Below, piece after piece: positions 56,383 to 64,000 of a DNA stretch of 64,000 nucleotides. Origin of the DNA: Pontiellaceae bacterium B12227. GTDB taxonomy: Bacteria; Verrucomicrobiota; Kiritimatiellia; Kiritimatiellales; Pontiellaceae. The DNA is taken from assembly GCA_029432775.1 (NCBI GenBank), contig JAROAZ010000001.1:620001-684000 (forward strand), written 5' to 3'. Numbering within the stretch: position 1 is the stretch's first letter; each line of letters begins with the position of its first letter. The notes under the pieces were generated by a model that worked only from the letters and a program-made list of their open reading frames with translations, was not told the origin of the DNA and ran no database searches. A program made the position numbers and the translations under genes.

Positions 56383-57972
56383 CTAAAGCACCGGATATGA
56401 AGCATCTAAATCTTTCATGCGAGAAATAGGTTCCAGTTTATGGATTTTCTTAAGAAAACCTTCGCGGTCATCTTCGCTCATACCTACTTGACTCAGGCAT
56501 TCGACCGCCAGCTCCTTGTATTCATCTCTGTAGATAAAGCGGCTTCTATAGAAATAGATAGCCAATGAAATCCATTCTTCCCTCGTGGACGCATTGTTAC
56601 GGGCATAGGCAGTTGTTATCTTCCTTAAGAAATCTTTTGTTTCACATGCCATGCACGTGAGCAAGGTATCCCATTTTTCCAAACTATCGATTGCCCACCC
56701 TTCTTCATCCCATCCGGAAATATCATGCTCGGGAAACTCATTTCTTAAATATTCTATGAAGCATGTCTCATAAATTTCACCAAAGAACATCGACTTCTTG
56801 CTTACAATAGCCAGATTATAAATTACATTTGGATTTCGCTCATTTCTCGCCATCAACGTCAGCAAAATTCTCCCTGCCTCAACAGACTTTCCATGCAACC
56901 GATAGGCTACGGCCTGATAATATAAGGATTGAAAATCCTCCGAATCCGAGCACGAAAGCGCATTATCGAACGCTTCGATGGCTTCTTCATATTGCTCTAG
57001 CCCAGTCTGGGCACGGCCTAGCCCAATAAACGCCTCATATTTTTCCCGTGGGGTTTTTGCCAGCAACAAAGCCTCCCTGAACCAGGTTGTTGCCCCACCG
57101 TAATCGCTTCGGTCAAGGCAAGATTCCCCCTTAATAACATGCAGGTGTACAGGACTTTCATAATGGTTTTTCTGCCACGTTGCATTATCTTGAAAAAACA
57201 CAAAACTCCCGCAATGTTCGTGACCAGCGTGTGGCATGGCAGCATATAATGGGCGGCATGAACGCCCAACACTTTCCTTCAGCCGCGGAATAAGTTGTTC
57301 GGCAGTTAATTCAGGACGATCATTCAGCCGGAGCGACTGGATAATTTCAGAAGCAAACCGACTATACTTTCCAAAATCAGCATCCGGCGTTTTTTCGTTA
57401 AGGCACGAGGAAATCAGCTCCCTAGATTTCTTGCGCTTAGCAACATCTAGGTAATTCTCCATCTGCCTTCCAAATCTCGGAGTGTTAATAATCACATCAT
57501 CATTGCCTTTGTATTTCTCCGCAATGTACCCAGAAAAACATGCATCGCTTATTAATAGAATGTGTTTACAAGGAATGTTATCGAATGCATCTATTACATC
57601 GGAAGCTTCCACCCATCCATTCAGGCTGTTTTCACCCTCAGGCAACGGGGCTCCGTCGTGGGCAATCCAATAGTGTTTCTTCCGCCATCCTAAGGCATGC
57701 CCATGGCATGATAGATAAATTAGCAACTGGCTGTTCTCATCCTCGATGAATTGGTCTTTTGCCAGCTTCTTTATCCATGACCGAATGGACTTAGCAGTAG
57801 CCTTTTCATCTGAAAGATAATCCAGCGGCATGAAACCGTAATTCTCCTCCAACAATTTAGCCAAAGCCCCCAGATCATTGTTGGGACTTTCTAAAATATC
57901 CCACCCTTGCTCTCCTTCCTTTCGCTCATACTTATATCGTCCAATGCCAACAAATAGATAATAGCTCTTCAT
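56383..57972 (-). CDS. Caspase-fold (C14) protease with TPR-like C-terminus
   Basis: The protein has 529 residues. The caspase-like domain is at about 1-260: strand YYLFVGIGRYKY, catalytic His90 in YLSCHGHALG, and catalytic Cys145 in ISDACFSGYIAEKY. TPR-like helices span about 275-400 (DYGGATTWFREALLLAKTPR; YEEAIEAFDNALSCSDSEDF), then a helical tail. No signal peptide is found. Bacterial caspase-type proteins cleave after basic residues, often as effectors of conflict or stress systems. It starts 101 bp from the next caspase gene; a TPR region suggests protein recognition. Confidence 0.88.
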   Translation of the reverse strand: MKSYYLFVGIGRYKYERKEGEQGWDILESPNNDLGALAKLLEENYGFMPLDYLSDEKATAKSIRSWIKKLAKDQFIEDENSQLLIYLSCHGHALGWRKKHYWIAHDGAPLPEGENSLNGWVEASDVIDAFDNIPCKHILLISDACFSGYIAEKYKGNDDVIINTPRFGRQMENYLDVAKRKKSRELISSCLNEKTPDADFGKYSRFASEIIQSLRLNDRPELTAEQLIPRLKESVGRSCRPLYAAMPHAGHEHCGSFVFFQDNATWQKNHYESPVHLHVIKGESCLDRSDYGGATTWFREALLLAKTPREKYEAFIGLGRAQTGLEQYEEAIEAFDNALSCSDSEDFQSLYYQAVAYRLHGKSVEAGRILLTLMARNERNPNVIYNLAIVSKKSMFFGEIYETCFIEYLRNEFPEHDISGWDEEGWAIDSLEKWDTLLTCMACETKDFLRKITTAYARNNASTREEWISLAIYFYRSRFIYRDEYKELAVECLSQVGMSEDDREGFLKKIHKLEPISRMKDLDASYPVL

Positions 57973-58073
57973 CCAACCTCCAAATAGAGTGCCCGGTGCT
58001 TTCTAAAACCAAGTATCATCATACTGCTTAATCACAACACTACATCTCGTTTCCGGAACCGCCACCTCATCCC

Positions 58074-59474
58074 CTAGTTCAGTAAGAATTTATCATCAAG
58101 CCCAGGGTCATAGTGCTTGCCTGCAGAAGACAGAGGCTTATCAGGCTGGACGCTCCTAATTATTCCCTTGTGGCGTTCGGGATTTTTGCCCATGTTCTTT
58201 TGTGGGCGAGCTGATTGAACAAAGAAAAATTCCCCTCCATTTTCATGCCCTCCGAAGGGCAGGGCTCCATGCTGAGGATTAAGGCCCGGGACTCGATCCC
58301 GAAGGTCGGAGAATAATGTACTGGAACCTAAGTTCCTTCGTTCGTTGTCACGTAACGAACTCAGGAATGCCTGAGCAAAAGAACTGGTGTTCTCTCCTCC
58401 TGATACATCGGGAGTTTTTTCTTCATTACACGAGGTAATAACTTCCCGTGAACGGATTTTTATAGCTTTATCGAAATACTGAGAACTATAGGCGGGTATT
58501 CCACGATATGATAATTTCAATTTGCCGGAGAAGCATGCATCACAAACAAATAATATATGCCTGCAGGGGATCTTATCTAACGAACATATGATACTGCTTT
58601 GTTCAATCCAGCGATCACGAATCAGCCCTTGGTGTAGATCTGAAGAGGCACCATCATAGGCAATTAAATAGTAGTTATCATCGTACTCAACATGATGCCC
58701 GTGCCCCGAATAATAAATCAGCAAGTTGGAGTCTTCCTCCAAATCCTGAAGATCCCAAAGAGTCTGCCGAATCTTCAACTCAGTTGCAGTATCATCCATT
58801 AGCTCTGCCACCGTTTCAAATCCGTACGACCCCGAACACAACACATCTTTCACCTTCTCCAACTCTTCCAGGGGGCCTTTGAGCTCAGTCCATTCCAGAT
58901 ATTTCCCAATACCAATCAATACCAAATAGTTTTTCATATTATCCTTCTCCCTTTGTTTGAGGATTTCAGCAATGCCAGGAACTCGTTCTGGCTCGGGCGG
59001 CGAAAAAAAACTCTGAAGTTCTGCCCACTCAGAGGCTGCTGCATCATGAGAGGGATACAATAGTAGCCGGTAGGCTATAGAGTCTCTAACCAGGGACGGG
59101 CTAATTACAAGCCGGCCCAGTGTTGCAGGATAGGCCTTGAACCTCTCCCCCATAGCAGAGAAACGAGCAGAAGTGTCAGAAACAGACTCATGTTTAAATA
59201 AAGCATCAGAGAAAAATAAGACATCTGCGGTTTTATAGTTCGTCAGCACATATTTCCATAAGAGGTCTATAAACGCTCGCATGACCAATGCCTCGATCGA
59301 GGGCTTTATGCGCGGGATCTCATTTGATGTGAATTTCTGAAAGCCCTCTTCTTTGATCAACATACGTTGCTCAAGGCGGAATTCTCGTGAGAACTCCTCA
59401 CACAAATCCCTTTGGACCTCTTCAGACTCCAAAAAAGTGACCACATCTTCTGCTGTGCAAACCTCAATTTTCAT
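58074..59474 (-). CDS. Caspase-fold protease with an N-terminal extension and internal start
   Basis: The protein has 466 residues. An unrecognised helical domain occupies 1-179 (VVTFLESEEVQRDLCEEFSR). The caspase-like domain begins at Met180 (MKNYLVLIGIGKYLEWTELK), with catalytic His258 in IYYSGHGHHVE and Cys314 in VCDACFSGKLKL. ATG 58937 for Met180 is preceded by GGGAGAAGGATAAT, a strong ribosome-binding site, so a shorter protease-only product may be made from the same message. The extension could be an adaptor or inhibitory domain. The tail after about 420 is basic and low in structure. Confidence 0.85.
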   Translation of the reverse strand: MKIEVCTAEDVVTFLESEEVQRDLCEEFSREFRLEQRMLIKEEGFQKFTSNEIPRIKPSIEALVMRAFIDLLWKYVLTNYKTADVLFFSDALFKHESVSDTSARFSAMGERFKAYPATLGRLVISPSLVRDSIAYRLLLYPSHDAAASEWAELQSFFSPPEPERVPGIAEILKQREKDNMKNYLVLIGIGKYLEWTELKGPLEELEKVKDVLCSGSYGFETVAELMDDTATELKIRQTLWDLQDLEEDSNLLIYYSGHGHHVEYDDNYYLIAYDGASSDLHQGLIRDRWIEQSSIICSLDKIPCRHILFVCDACFSGKLKLSYRGIPAYSSQYFDKAIKIRSREVITSCNEEKTPDVSGGENTSSFAQAFLSSLRDNERRNLGSSTLFSDLRDRVPGLNPQHGALPFGGHENGGEFFFVQSARPQKNMGKNPERHKGIIRSVQPDKPLSSAGKHYDPGLDDKFLLN

Positions 59475-59524
59475 TGCATCCCTACGCGTTGCTGAATAGA
59501 GCTCTCGCTACACCTTAGAACAAG

Positions 59525-59550
59525 AAAACCCGAAATCGAAATTCCGGGTT
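59525..59550 (-). terminator. Terminator after the zinc-ribbon protein gene
   Basis: On the minus strand AACCCGG and CGGGTT form the stem, followed by TTCTTGTTC, 15 bp beyond the stop of the 59,565-60,221 gene. Confidence 0.65.
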
Positions 59551-59564
59551 AAAGGATAAGAGAA

Positions 59565-60221
59565 TCAGGATGCAGGCTCAAGAACCTTGATGCATTTTGA
59601 AACCGAAATTTCAGCATCAACCACGTCATAGTTTTCGCAGAACGAAACGAACGCCATTACGATCTGATCGCACAGTTGGTCAAATTCCTGAACGAGTTTT
59701 ACCCGTTCTCGCAAGGTTTCTATGTCCCACTCACTGAAATCTTCATCCTGGTCAACAGGTTTGCCTGGCTGGCTGAAGATCTGCGGCACCGGTTTTTCCA
59801 ATACCTGCAAGGTTCCGTTGCAGTAATCGGATGTGCACGGTGTCGCCTTTTTATGCCAGGTCAGTTTTCCGCAATGGTCACATTTGGCCGTCCGGGCATT
59901 TTTCCAGTCGAGACCTCCATGGTAGAGCACGAGATATCCCCCGCTCCGTCCGTTGAATCCGGCCTGCCATTCCCAGTCATGTGCATCCGCCCAGTCCCGC
60001 AGCAAGCGGCTGAACACATCATAGATTTCGGAGCAATCAAGCATTTCAAATGCCTTGTCCATGATTTCACTCGGCAGATCGAGTCGATGCACCTTTACGC
60101 AGTTGGCGTAGGATGTACTTCGGTTCCAGCTATTCATGGTGTTGTACCGGAAATGACCTGCCAGAAAACCCACCATTGCCTTCCGGCTTCTCATGTCAAC
60201 TTTTTCATAATAACGCTTCAT
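59565..60221 (-). CDS. Zinc-ribbon-containing protein of unknown function (mobile-element type)
   Basis: The protein has 218 residues from ATG 60221, which has GGAGGTGAAAC directly before it. Residues in the middle (CDHCGKLTWHKKATPC followed by TSDYC) form a treble-clef or zinc-ribbon-like cluster. The C-terminal region has an acidic coiled stretch (DEDFSEWDIETLRERVKLVQ). No known family is recognised. Its leader is shared with the ArdC and small genes upstream, which supports co-acquisition. Confidence 0.55.
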   Translation of the reverse strand: MKRYYEKVDMRSRKAMVGFLAGHFRYNTMNSWNRSTSYANCVKVHRLDLPSEIMDKAFEMLDCSEIYDVFSRLLRDWADAHDWEWQAGFNGRSGGYLVLYHGGLDWKNARTAKCDHCGKLTWHKKATPCTSDYCNGTLQVLEKPVPQIFSQPGKPVDQDEDFSEWDIETLRERVKLVQEFDQLCDQIVMAFVSFCENYDVVDAEISVSKCIKVLEPAS

Positions 60222-60241
60222 TGTTTCACCTCCATAACGCT

Positions 60242-60280
60242 TCAGGGGCATCCCCCGGAATGAGGGATGTCCCTATGTTT
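60242..60280 (-). other. Leader hairpin before the zinc-ribbon gene
   Basis: On the minus strand GGGACATCCC pairs with GGGGATGCCC, followed after a short spacer by the leader TTATGGAGGTGAAACA and the start codon. It corresponds in position to the hairpins at 61183 and 61889. Confidence 0.5.
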
Positions 60281-60282
60281 AT

Positions 60283-61167
60283 TTACGCCGCCACCGGCTC
60301 CGGCTTTTCGGCCACGATGTAGTCGTAGGCCTTCTGCGCCTGCTGCCCGGCGGATACCAGCATGGACGGATCGGCCTTGAGCCGCTCCAACCAGCTGTTC
60401 AGGTAGGCCGCGGAATTTTCCTCGACCTCCGGCAGGATGCCGCAATGTCCGCAAAGGAACGCCGCGCCCATTTCGGCCACAAGTTCCTCCTTGGAATATT
60501 CATGCGACCCAAACTTCACCGGATCTGCGACTCCCTTCCGCGCAAGGCGCGAACTGTGGCCAGTTGAATGGAGAAGTTCGTGAAAGCAGGTACTGAAAAA
60601 TCCGGCATCGCTCATGAACATTTCCTGGGGCGGTACGCGGACGGTGTCTGTCAACGGGTTGTACGCCGCATAGCTGCGGTTGTATTCGACCACCGGTTTG
60701 TTTGGCATATCAGCGATCAACCGTTCCGCTTCCTCTATCGGGCAGATCTCCCGATCCGGCAGAACCAGCTTCGGGATTTTCCGTTCGGGTATGCCCTCGC
60801 ATTGCGCCACATTGAAGACGTGGTAGTAGCGAAGCATGGCATATCCCTTCTGCTTGTCCGGATCCTCATTGGTTTCATCCGGCTCGAAGAATTTCCAGAA
60901 GATCACCGGTATCGACTTTTCACCCTTCCGTATTTTTCCACCGAGCTGGTTGGCCTGCCTGATGGTCAGGAAATACGGCTGTGCATAGCCCATCATGTGC
61001 AACAGGAACGCGTTGACGCCCCGATACGGCTTTCGGCTGACCAGGTTCTGCGGCCGCGCGTCCCGCGATACCCACGGTTTGCGCCAAGGCAGCGTTCCGG
61101 TCGCGCTGATGCGTTCGATCATTTTCTGCGTGATCATCTCGTTGATTTTGTTTCTTCCGTTTTTCAT
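60283..61167 (-). CDS. ardC: ArdC-type antirestriction protein (zincin-like)
   Basis: The protein has 294 residues. The N-terminal ssDNA-binding ArdC domain has LPWRKPWVSRDARPQNLVSR and YRGVNAFLLHMMGY; the C-terminal zinc-metallopeptidase-like domain has FHELLHSTGHSSRLARKG with HExxH (HELLH) plus a downstream glutamate (EELVAEMGAAFL). ArdC proteins protect incoming single-stranded DNA of plasmids and ICEs from restriction. Its presence is the best single sign that this region is part of a conjugative or integrated element. Confidence 0.92.
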   Translation of the reverse strand: MKNGRNKINEMITQKMIERISATGTLPWRKPWVSRDARPQNLVSRKPYRGVNAFLLHMMGYAQPYFLTIRQANQLGGKIRKGEKSIPVIFWKFFEPDETNEDPDKQKGYAMLRYYHVFNVAQCEGIPERKIPKLVLPDREICPIEEAERLIADMPNKPVVEYNRSYAAYNPLTDTVRVPPQEMFMSDAGFFSTCFHELLHSTGHSSRLARKGVADPVKFGSHEYSKEELVAEMGAAFLCGHCGILPEVEENSAAYLNSWLERLKADPSMLVSAGQQAQKAYDYIVAEKPEPVAA

Positions 61168-61182
61168 CGTTTTACCTCCAAT

Positions 61183-61209
61183 AAAAAAAAGCCGCCCCGA
61201 AGGACGGCT
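61183..61209 (-). terminator. Terminator hairpin in the ArdC leader
   Basis: On the minus strand AGCCGTCC pairs with GGGCGGCT, followed by TTTTTTTT and then ATTGGAGGTAAAACG before the ardC ATG. The upstream octamer is GAATGAAC. Confidence 0.65.
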
Positions 61210-61235
61210 GGTTCATTCAATAAAAAGCGAAGCCA

Positions 61236-61583
61236 CTACGACTCCGCCCCGTTCATTATCTCTTCGTATTCTTCCTCCTCCATCGGATAGGCCTCATAGG
61301 GAAGCTCTTCCAGATAGAGGGTATTGACCACCACGCGGCAATAACCGCCGTTCGCCGTCCAGATGGCCGTGGCCATCCGCGCCGCAAACTCGTCCTCGGT
61401 TTCACCGCCGCACAGACGATCCTGGGCAACGGCCTCGATTCCCTTCGCGCCATTGCCGCGTTCAAAGTCCTGGAAGGACTCCTTGTCGAACGCCCATTCT
61501 TCGCAGCAGGCATTGATGATCTGCTCCTGCCGTGATTTTTCGGGCTCTTCGATTTCGACGCTAGCTTCGTAATACCGGCTCAT
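61236..61583 (-). CDS. Small acidic protein of unknown function
   Basis: The protein has 115 residues starting ATG 61583, with GGAGGA 6-7 bp upstream. It is acidic and helical (VEIEEPEKSRQEQIINACCE; YPMEEEEYEEIMNG). The start overlaps the stop of the upstream small gene (TGATG), so they are coupled. Family not recognised. Confidence 0.55.
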   Translation of the reverse strand: MSRYYEASVEIEEPEKSRQEQIINACCEEWAFDKESFQDFERGNGAKGIEAVAQDRLCGGETEDEFAARMATAIWTANGGYCRVVVNTLYLEELPYEAYPMEEEEYEEIMNGAES

Positions 61584-61870
61584 CAGTATTCCTCCGGCAG
61601 TAAGATTGTGGTCAGGTTCCTATCTGCTTCGGTGATCACCCAAAGCTTCACCTGCTTCTTCGTCCGATATGCACTCAGTAGCCGAAGGTTGGCATCAACC
61701 GCCTCCTCATTGGCTTGCTGGTCTTCCGCACACACCTCGCCCCAGTCGCCCGTGACATGCCTTCCGATGAATTCCACCGGGGATTGACCGGCGTTGTTCA
61801 TCGCTTCGAGCGCACCGGGGGTTGCACAAACCTGCCCGGCTTTGAATCTTGCTTTCTTTTCCATGATCAT
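61583..61870 (-). CDS. Small protein of unknown function
   Basis: The protein has 96 residues from ATG 61870, which follows GGAGGTAAAACC; an in-frame start at 61906 lies within the hairpin. ATPGALEAMNNAGQSPVEFI is followed by GRHVTGDWGEVCAED, a pattern frequent in short plasmid and ICE proteins. The C-terminus has KKQVKLWVITEADRNLTTIL. Function unknown. Confidence 0.55.
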   Translation of the reverse strand: MIMEKKARFKAGQVCATPGALEAMNNAGQSPVEFIGRHVTGDWGEVCAEDQQANEEAVDANLRLLSAYRTKKQVKLWVITEADRNLTTILLPEEY

Positions 61871-61888
61871 GGTTTTACCTCCATAGTT

Positions 61889-61915
61889 AAAAAGGCGCCC
61901 CGCCATGGGACGCCT
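61889..61915 (-). terminator. Terminator hairpin in the leader of the 96-residue gene
   Basis: On the minus strand AGGCGTCCC pairs with GGGGCGCCT, followed by TTTT and then CTATGGAGGTAAAACC. The upstream octamer is AAATGAAC, one base from GAATGAAC. Confidence 0.6.
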
Positions 61916-61956
61916 CGTTCATTTGCAGCCGAATGCACGGCTGTTTTACTGTTTAT

Positions 61957-61985
61957 AAAAACAGACCGGGCACACCCCGGCCTGC
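61957..61985 (-). terminator. Terminator after the 82-residue gene
   Basis: On the minus strand CAGGCCGGG pairs with CCCGGTCTG around GTGTG, followed by TTTTTAT. GAATGAAC lies just upstream, as before the other two hairpins in this block. Confidence 0.7.
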
Positions 61986-62007
61986 GTTGTTCATTCTGGG
62001 TTTCGCA

Positions 62008-62256
62008 TCAACAATAGATGTTGATGTCATCCGGTTGTTCCTCGCCGACCTTCAGGGCAACCGCCCCGGCGATACGGCAAAGCTCCGGCGGTTCGTTGAA
62101 CTGGCCTTCCTTCAGGCCGATCTCGAAGCACTCGGCATCGATCACCACCTGCCGCTCGCCCGACAATTGGCAATAGGGAGCCTTCGCCTCGAACGCATCC
62201 ACGATGGCGACGGATTCAACATTCACGTATAGCGTCTTCCCAACCGTGATCTTCAT
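62008..62256 (-). CDS. Small protein of unknown function
   Basis: The protein has 82 residues from ATG 62256, with GGAGGGAC upstream; it overlaps the preceding gene by 4 bp (ATGA). It has an Ile/Val-rich first half (KITVGKTLYVNVESVAIVDA) and ends in DDINIYC. No family is recognised. Confidence 0.5.
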   Translation of the reverse strand: MKITVGKTLYVNVESVAIVDAFEAKAPYCQLSGERQVVIDAECFEIGLKEGQFNEPPELCRIAGAVALKVGEEQPDDINIYC

Positions 62257-62558
62257 TGCCCGTCCCTCCGTTTCAACCAGTCCGACACCGTGATATCCTC
62301 CCACTTCAACGCGATGGCGCCATCGGGCACTACCACTTCGGCAATGCTGCCGTCATCGTTGAACCGGATGCTGACCGCCGATTCGGTCTCCTGGTCGATC
62401 CCGGCAGGATAGACCAGTAACTGTATTTGCTCCTCGGCCTCGCCAAATACATCCTGTGCAACCAGCACGGGATGGGGACTGCCGGGAACATGGATATCCA
62501 ACTCCACGCCAAAGGCGGATCGGGTTTCGTGGACAGCTACTGCATAGTTTTTCTTCAT
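62253..62558 (-). CDS. Small protein of unknown function
   Basis: The protein has 101 residues from ATG 62558, with AGGAGTGAAACC before it; the frame extends to 62576 without a better start. It is a beta-rich acidic protein (AVSIRFNDDGSIAEVVVPDG). The ATGA overlap with the next gene indicates translational coupling. Family not recognised. Confidence 0.5.
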   Translation of the reverse strand: MKKNYAVAVHETRSAFGVELDIHVPGSPHPVLVAQDVFGEAEEQIQLLVYPAGIDQETESAVSIRFNDDGSIAEVVVPDGAIALKWEDITVSDWLKRRDGQ

Positions 62559-62577
62559 GGTTTCACTCCTTTCCATT

Positions 62578-63957
62578 TCACACTTTCAGGAAGCAGCCCT
62601 TCAGTTCCGTCTTGCCGATGAGCAGCGCTTCGGCCATGTCCTCCGGTCTGACGGACTGGTTTTCGTGGTTGGTGTCCACCACCGTATTGCCCCGCAGATG
62701 TCGCATCAGGAACATGCTCAGGAGCAGGTTCTGTAACGGTTCATCCTCCAGCAAAGGGAACGGCGTCGGAAACCGCTGTGCATTCGGGACACGCACATAG
62801 CGCTGATCCGAAAACCAGTCGCCTAAGACGGGCGCAACCTCGGCATACCGCTCGGCGGCTAGCTTGGCCGTGCGTTTGATCAGCTCGGATTTGCGACCGG
62901 ATATTTTCCATCCGTGCGTCCGCAAGGCGTCGCGGAACTGGTCGAGCGTCTCCATCTTGCGCCACGAGATTCCAAACCTCGGAATCTGCTCCTTGCGCAG
63001 GCGTGCCGTTGAGTGCAGCGGATTAATCCGTTGCAGGTAGCGGACATTGTTGAACCGCACTGCCACCTCCTCGTGCTCCAGGATTTCCTGTACCTGCGGC
63101 ACCGGCATGGCGAAGCAATAATCCCCGCCGGTCGTACGGTATTCCCGCGCGATCGCCCGCGCACACTTGCGCTGGGCTGCGGAGGCCACCAGCTCCGGCT
63201 CGAATTGAACCGTATTGCCATGTACCCCGCAGGAATACTTCACCTGCCCGCAGTCGTGCAGACGGTTGGGGTTGACGACCAGCTCGAACCAGTCAATCCG
63301 GTCGCGGAATCGCAACCGGTGCCGGTCATCGGTCAGGCCGCGAAGCGCCGATACCCTTCGGAAGTTGCGGCAGCTAAGCGCTTCGAGCACCAGGCTCTGC
63401 TCCTCGTCCATGAAGTCCCCGACCGACAACAGGTTCTCCAGGTCAAGGTCGTTCATGTCGTCGTAGCTTCCGATTTTCAGCTTCGGGTGCTTCTGCTTCA
63501 CAAACGCCCGCAGTTCCGAAAAGCCCGACCGGCTGCTGCGCAGCAGGTTCCAGGCTCGCTCGTGCGACCAATGCGTGCTGACATATTTTCTGGCCAGCTT
63601 GACGATCCGGTCATAGGAAACCTCGTCCGCGAAATAGACGCCGTGCCCCACCTGCTCCAATGTCCGCGCCAACGCGGTGCGCCGGTCATGGTAGGAGCCC
63701 TGCTGCGACACGATGATTTCCGCATTGAGGTGCTGAACGGACAGCGCATCAAAACGATGCTCCGCATCGTTCAACCGACGGGAAAACAGTTCTGCCGCCT
63801 GGCAGAAGTCGCCCGACACACCCATGGCCGATTCCGGATGGATGCCCTTGAGCAGCACATCCTCGATCGGCACTTCGATACGGTCGTATCCCAAGCGCAA
63901 AAAAGCCGGAATCCTATGATCCGGCACCAACCATACCTTCAGTCCATATAGTTTCAT
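62578..63957 (-). CDS. Mobile-element protein with a SAP-like motif
   Basis: The protein has 459 residues from ATG 63957. Residues about 340-372 (LDQFRDALRTHGWKISGRKS then ELIKRTAKLAAERY) fit a SAP-type DNA-binding motif. Upstream is a beta-rich region with YSCGVHGNTVQFEPEL and MPVPQVQEILEHEEVAVRFN, which I cannot assign. No transposase, recombinase or relaxase signature is visible. It is the first gene of the block toward the window edge and may be an element-encoded regulator or replication accessory. Confidence 0.55.
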   Translation of the reverse strand: MKLYGLKVWLVPDHRIPAFLRLGYDRIEVPIEDVLLKGIHPESAMGVSGDFCQAAELFSRRLNDAEHRFDALSVQHLNAEIIVSQQGSYHDRRTALARTLEQVGHGVYFADEVSYDRIVKLARKYVSTHWSHERAWNLLRSSRSGFSELRAFVKQKHPKLKIGSYDDMNDLDLENLLSVGDFMDEEQSLVLEALSCRNFRRVSALRGLTDDRHRLRFRDRIDWFELVVNPNRLHDCGQVKYSCGVHGNTVQFEPELVASAAQRKCARAIAREYRTTGGDYCFAMPVPQVQEILEHEEVAVRFNNVRYLQRINPLHSTARLRKEQIPRFGISWRKMETLDQFRDALRTHGWKISGRKSELIKRTAKLAAERYAEVAPVLGDWFSDQRYVRVPNAQRFPTPFPLLEDEPLQNLLLSMFLMRHLRGNTVVDTNHENQSVRPEDMAEALLIGKTELKGCFLKV

Positions 63958-64000
63958 GGTACTATCCTCTCTCCAGTAGCGACTCGATCCGGATTGCGGT

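Noticed and set aside
51817-64000. Transposase, integrase or relaxase in the acquired region
   Set aside because: I searched the gene products for DDE, serine- or tyrosine-recombinase and relaxase motifs and found none, so mobility is inferred only from ArdC and position.

Overview
The window looks like a chromosomal piece of a marine, polysaccharide-degrading Gram-negative bacterium of the PVC group, most plausibly Kiritimatiellota (Pontiella-like). This is an inference. It rests on paired GH95-type glycosidases, giant secreted LamG/PA14/beta-helix proteins, a PEP-CTERM sorting signal, lipid A and LPS core genes (lpxK, waaF), and a DWG-type Ser/Thr kinase. No rRNA or other taxonomic marker is present.

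Region 1 (1-30.9 kb) is a carbohydrate-degradation and surface-protein region, almost all on the minus strand. It holds a truncated GH31 glycosidase, a LamG/PA14/beta-helix protein, two GH95-like enzymes, a tandem pair of five-bladed-propeller hydrolases, and a TonB/VWA-like inner-membrane protein. It continues with a 1841-residue CotH/lamin-tail protein, a 1493-residue cadherin/PKD/LamG/PA14 protein, and two autotransporter-like repeat proteins (one with PEP-CTERM). A second LamG/PA14/beta-helix protein lies on the plus strand. Domains are shared between these proteins like cassettes, and a frameshifted orphan copy of the shared C-terminal module sits at 30.67-30.95 kb.

Region 2 (31-51.6 kb) is housekeeping. 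It begins with a Ser/Thr kinase-like protein lacking the usual ATP-binding lysine and a HAD-fold protein lacking its catalytic acids. Next is the unit carA-guaA-mntA-hepT-carB, in which a nucleotidyltransferase/HEPN toxin-antitoxin pair sits between nucleotide-biosynthesis genes. Then come waaF-lpxK, metK, a HAD hydrolase, larB, an EfpL/YeiP-type elongation factor, a dihydrouridine synthase, a patatin-like lipase, a NYN-domain protein, a PfkB kinase and tRNA-Tyr.

Region 3 (51.6-64 kb) starts directly after tRNA-Tyr and looks acquired. Its first half encodes a VWA protein, a lidless Hsp70, a GrpE-like factor and two caspase-fold proteases, with an acidic coiled-coil protein and two small membrane proteins. 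This is a candidate regulated conflict or stress system. Its second half encodes an ArdC antirestriction protein and small unknown genes, several preceded by a terminator hairpin plus a shared ribosome-binding leader.

The strongest non-gene signal is a 15-bp palindromic word, TTCCA-N5-TGGAA. I count 22 exact copies by eye, in all three reading frames and between genes, and none after 51,048. It marks regions 1 and 2 as resident chromosome and region 3 as foreign.
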